Shown here: positions 62,543-64,000 of the stretch, piece after piece
How positions within the stretch are numbered: the first letter of the stretch is position 1
How the letters are laid out: each line of letters starts with the position of its first letter
Assembly: GCA_963643505.1 (NCBI GenBank)
Contig: CAVIKF010000008.1
Location: 1-64,000, forward strand
Direction: 5' to 3'
From: CAVEFW01 sp963643505
GTDB lineage: Bacteria > Actinomycetota > Coriobacteriia > Coriobacteriales > Eggerthellaceae
Length of the DNA stretch: 64,000 nt
Notes under the pieces: model-generated
Databases searched by the model: none
Seen by the model: only the letters and a program-made list of their open reading frames with translations
What the model was told of the DNA's origin: nothing
Made by a program: the position numbers and the translations under genes

Positions 62543-63364
62543 ATGGAGCTGGTAGTGCGCGACGCCGCGGTTGGCTATGACGCCGATGCCCCGCTGCAGG
62601 AGTTTGTGAACTTCGCGGTAAGGAGCGGCGAGGTATGTTGCATCCTTGGACCCAACGGATGCGGCAAGACGACGCTTGTGCGCACGATGCTCGGCGCGCT
62701 TCCCCTGCTCCAAGGCTCGATTTTGCTTGACGGGCGCGATATGTGCGCCATGAGCGCCCGCGCGATCTCGCGCAAAGTCGCCTATGTCGAGCAACGCCAA
62801 GCGTCGAGCCTGCCGCGCAGCGTGCGTGAGACGGTTCTTCTCGGGCGCGTCAACCGCGTGAGCGGTCTGGGAGGGAGTCCGTCGCGCCGCGACTACAATG
62901 CCGTCGACAACGCGCTTGCCGTCCTTGACATCCTGGATTTGGCCGACCGCTCGGTCGATGTGCTCTCTGGTGGAGAGCTCCAGCTGACGATGTTTGCGCG
63001 GGCGATCGCCCAAGAGCCGAAGCTTTTGATCTTGGATGAACCGACGGCTGCGCTCGACTTCGGAAACGCGGTGGCGGTTATCGAGAAGATCCGCGAGTTT
63101 GCGGATATGGGACTAGGCGTGCTGATGATTACCCACAACCCCGATCACGCGTTCATGACGAGGGCAAACGTCGCGCTGTTCAAAAGGAACGCGCCGATGG
63201 TGTTCGGCACGGCGTTCGAGACGATCACGCGCCAAAACATCCAAGAAGCCTACGGAATCGGCGTGCGCCTCGTCGAGTTTGCCCATGACAACAGCGAGAT
63301 CATGCGAATGTGCGCACCCCAATTCCACTCGACCGAACAGGGGGTGTGCGATGGAGACCTCTGA
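62543..63364 (+). CDS. ABC transporter ATPase (FepC/BtuD type)
   Basis: The ATG directly follows the previous stop. The 273-residue protein has Walker A GPNGCGKT (36-43), Q-loop Gln84, signature LSGGE (141-145), Walker B LLILDEP (Asp165-Glu166) and switch His198. It energises the two FecCD permeases. No periplasmic binding protein gene is found in the operon within this window. Confidence 0.95.
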   Translation: MELVVRDAAVGYDADAPLQEFVNFAVRSGEVCCILGPNGCGKTTLVRTMLGALPLLQGSILLDGRDMCAMSARAISRKVAYVEQRQASSLPRSVRETVLLGRVNRVSGLGGSPSRRDYNAVDNALAVLDILDLADRSVDVLSGGELQLTMFARAIAQEPKLLILDEPTAALDFGNAVAVIEKIREFADMGLGVLMITHNPDHAFMTRANVALFKRNAPMVFGTAFETITRQNIQEAYGIGVRLVEFAHDNSEIMRMCAPQFHSTEQGVCDGDL

Positions 63365-64000
63365 TTGGACATACGCCTCGCGCCTCGCGCACCTGATTGT
63401 CGACAATGTCGAGAGGGCGGTGCTTGGCAAGCGCATTCAGGTCGAGCTCGTAGTCATGGCGCTCATCGCGGGCGGGCATGTGCTCATTGACGATGTTCCC
63501 GGCACGGGGAAGACAAGCCTTGTGTCCGCGCTCGCGCGCTCGATCGATTGCGGGTTTAGCCGCATCCAGTTCACGCCGGACGTCTTGCCCTCCGATGTCG
63601 TCGGGTATTCACTCTACAACCAAAAGGAGCGCGAGTTCGAGTTTCGTGCAGGTGCGGTCATGAGTAACCTCGTCCTTGTCGACGAGATTAACCGCGCGAG
63701 CGCCCGCACCCAGGCAGCGTTGCTCGAGGCGATGGCCGAGCGCCAGGTGACGGTGGATGGGACGACCTATCGCTTGGACGAGCCGTTCATGGTGCTCGCG
63801 ACGCAAAACCCTGTCGACCAGCAGGGGGTCTACGCGCTTCCCGAGGCCCAGCTCGACCGTTTCATCATCAAGCTCTCGATGGGATATCCCGCCATCGAGG
63901 AGGAGATCAGTGTTGCGCTCGGCCAGATCGAGCGGACACAACTTCACGATGTGGCATCAAAAGACGACATCCTTTTCCTGCGTGACGTTGCCGCGAATAC
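63351..64000 (+). CDS. MoxR-family AAA ATPase (cut by window end)
   Basis: ATG 63351 overlaps the ABC ATPase by 14 bases. The visible 216 residues have Walker A PGTGKTS (Lys54), Walker B LVLVDEINRA (Asp111-Glu112) and the MoxR segment ATQNPVDQQGVYALPEAQLDRF. MoxR proteins act as chaperones, usually with DUF58 and von Willebrand A proteins encoded just downstream. The overlap suggests it belongs to the same operon as the transporter. Confidence 0.93.
   Translation, partial: METSDWTYASRLAHLIVDNVERAVLGKRIQVELVVMALIAGGHVLIDDVPGTGKTSLVSALARSIDCGFSRIQFTPDVLPSDVVGYSLYNQKEREFEFRAGAVMSNLVLVDEINRASARTQAALLEAMAERQVTVDGTTYRLDEPFMVLATQNPVDQQGVYALPEAQLDRFIIKLSMGYPAIEEEISVALGQIERTQLHDVASKDDILFLRDVAAN

Overview
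The window is 64 kb of a fairly GC-rich bacterial chromosome. It has frequent TTG and GTG starts, very large secreted mosaic proteins, a glutamate synthase pair and a molybdopterin gene. The combination of GLUG, InlB-type and dockerin surface proteins with cyclic-di-GMP hybrid kinases suggests an anaerobic actinobacterium of class Coriobacteriia (Eggerthella/Slackia-like). That placement is an inference from gene style, since no rRNA or other marker is present.

Layout. (1) Bases 1-191 are the distal end of a CRISPR array with three 36-bp repeats; its cas genes lie outside the window. (2) Bases 440-21119 carry four consecutive secreted giant proteins: a CAP/DUF4214/DUF6273 mosaic bracketed by pairs of 25-bp palindromic repeats, then three proteins ending in dockerin domains, one of them a 3113-residue subtilisin-type protease. 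(3) Bases 21277-27523 hold small membrane proteins, a polysaccharide flippase with a repetitive basic N-terminal extension, and a zinc-ribbon/TPM-domain pair. (4) Bases 27677-38222 are a self-contained signalling operon: a structured leader RNA, HPt protein, 7TM-like hybrid kinase, GGDEF cyclase, REC-HD-GYP phosphodiesterase, a lipoprotein that joins a solute-binding fold to a 5'-nucleotidase C-terminal-like domain, and a Cache hybrid kinase; yfcE follows. A second copy of the 3' part of the leader lies just past yfcE, in the same orientation. (5) Bases 38601-54095 hold a 1614-residue Tat-exported surface protein and metabolic genes: an isochorismatase-family hydrolase, cysK, arylamine N-acetyltransferase, gltD, gltB and a divergent moeA. 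(6) From 54287 to the right edge runs a translationally coupled operon of a 1907-residue membrane-anchored surface protein, two FecCD permeases, an ABC ATPase and a MoxR ATPase cut by the window end.

Intergenic DNA is unusual. Three gene 3' ends (the protease, yfcE and moeA) have short near-identical copies of themselves 70-130 bases away, and several gaps carry minisatellites of 14, 18, 39 or 40 bp; one 14-bp array supplies the Shine-Dalgarno of the N-acetyltransferase. I saw no tRNA, rRNA, transposase or integrase gene.
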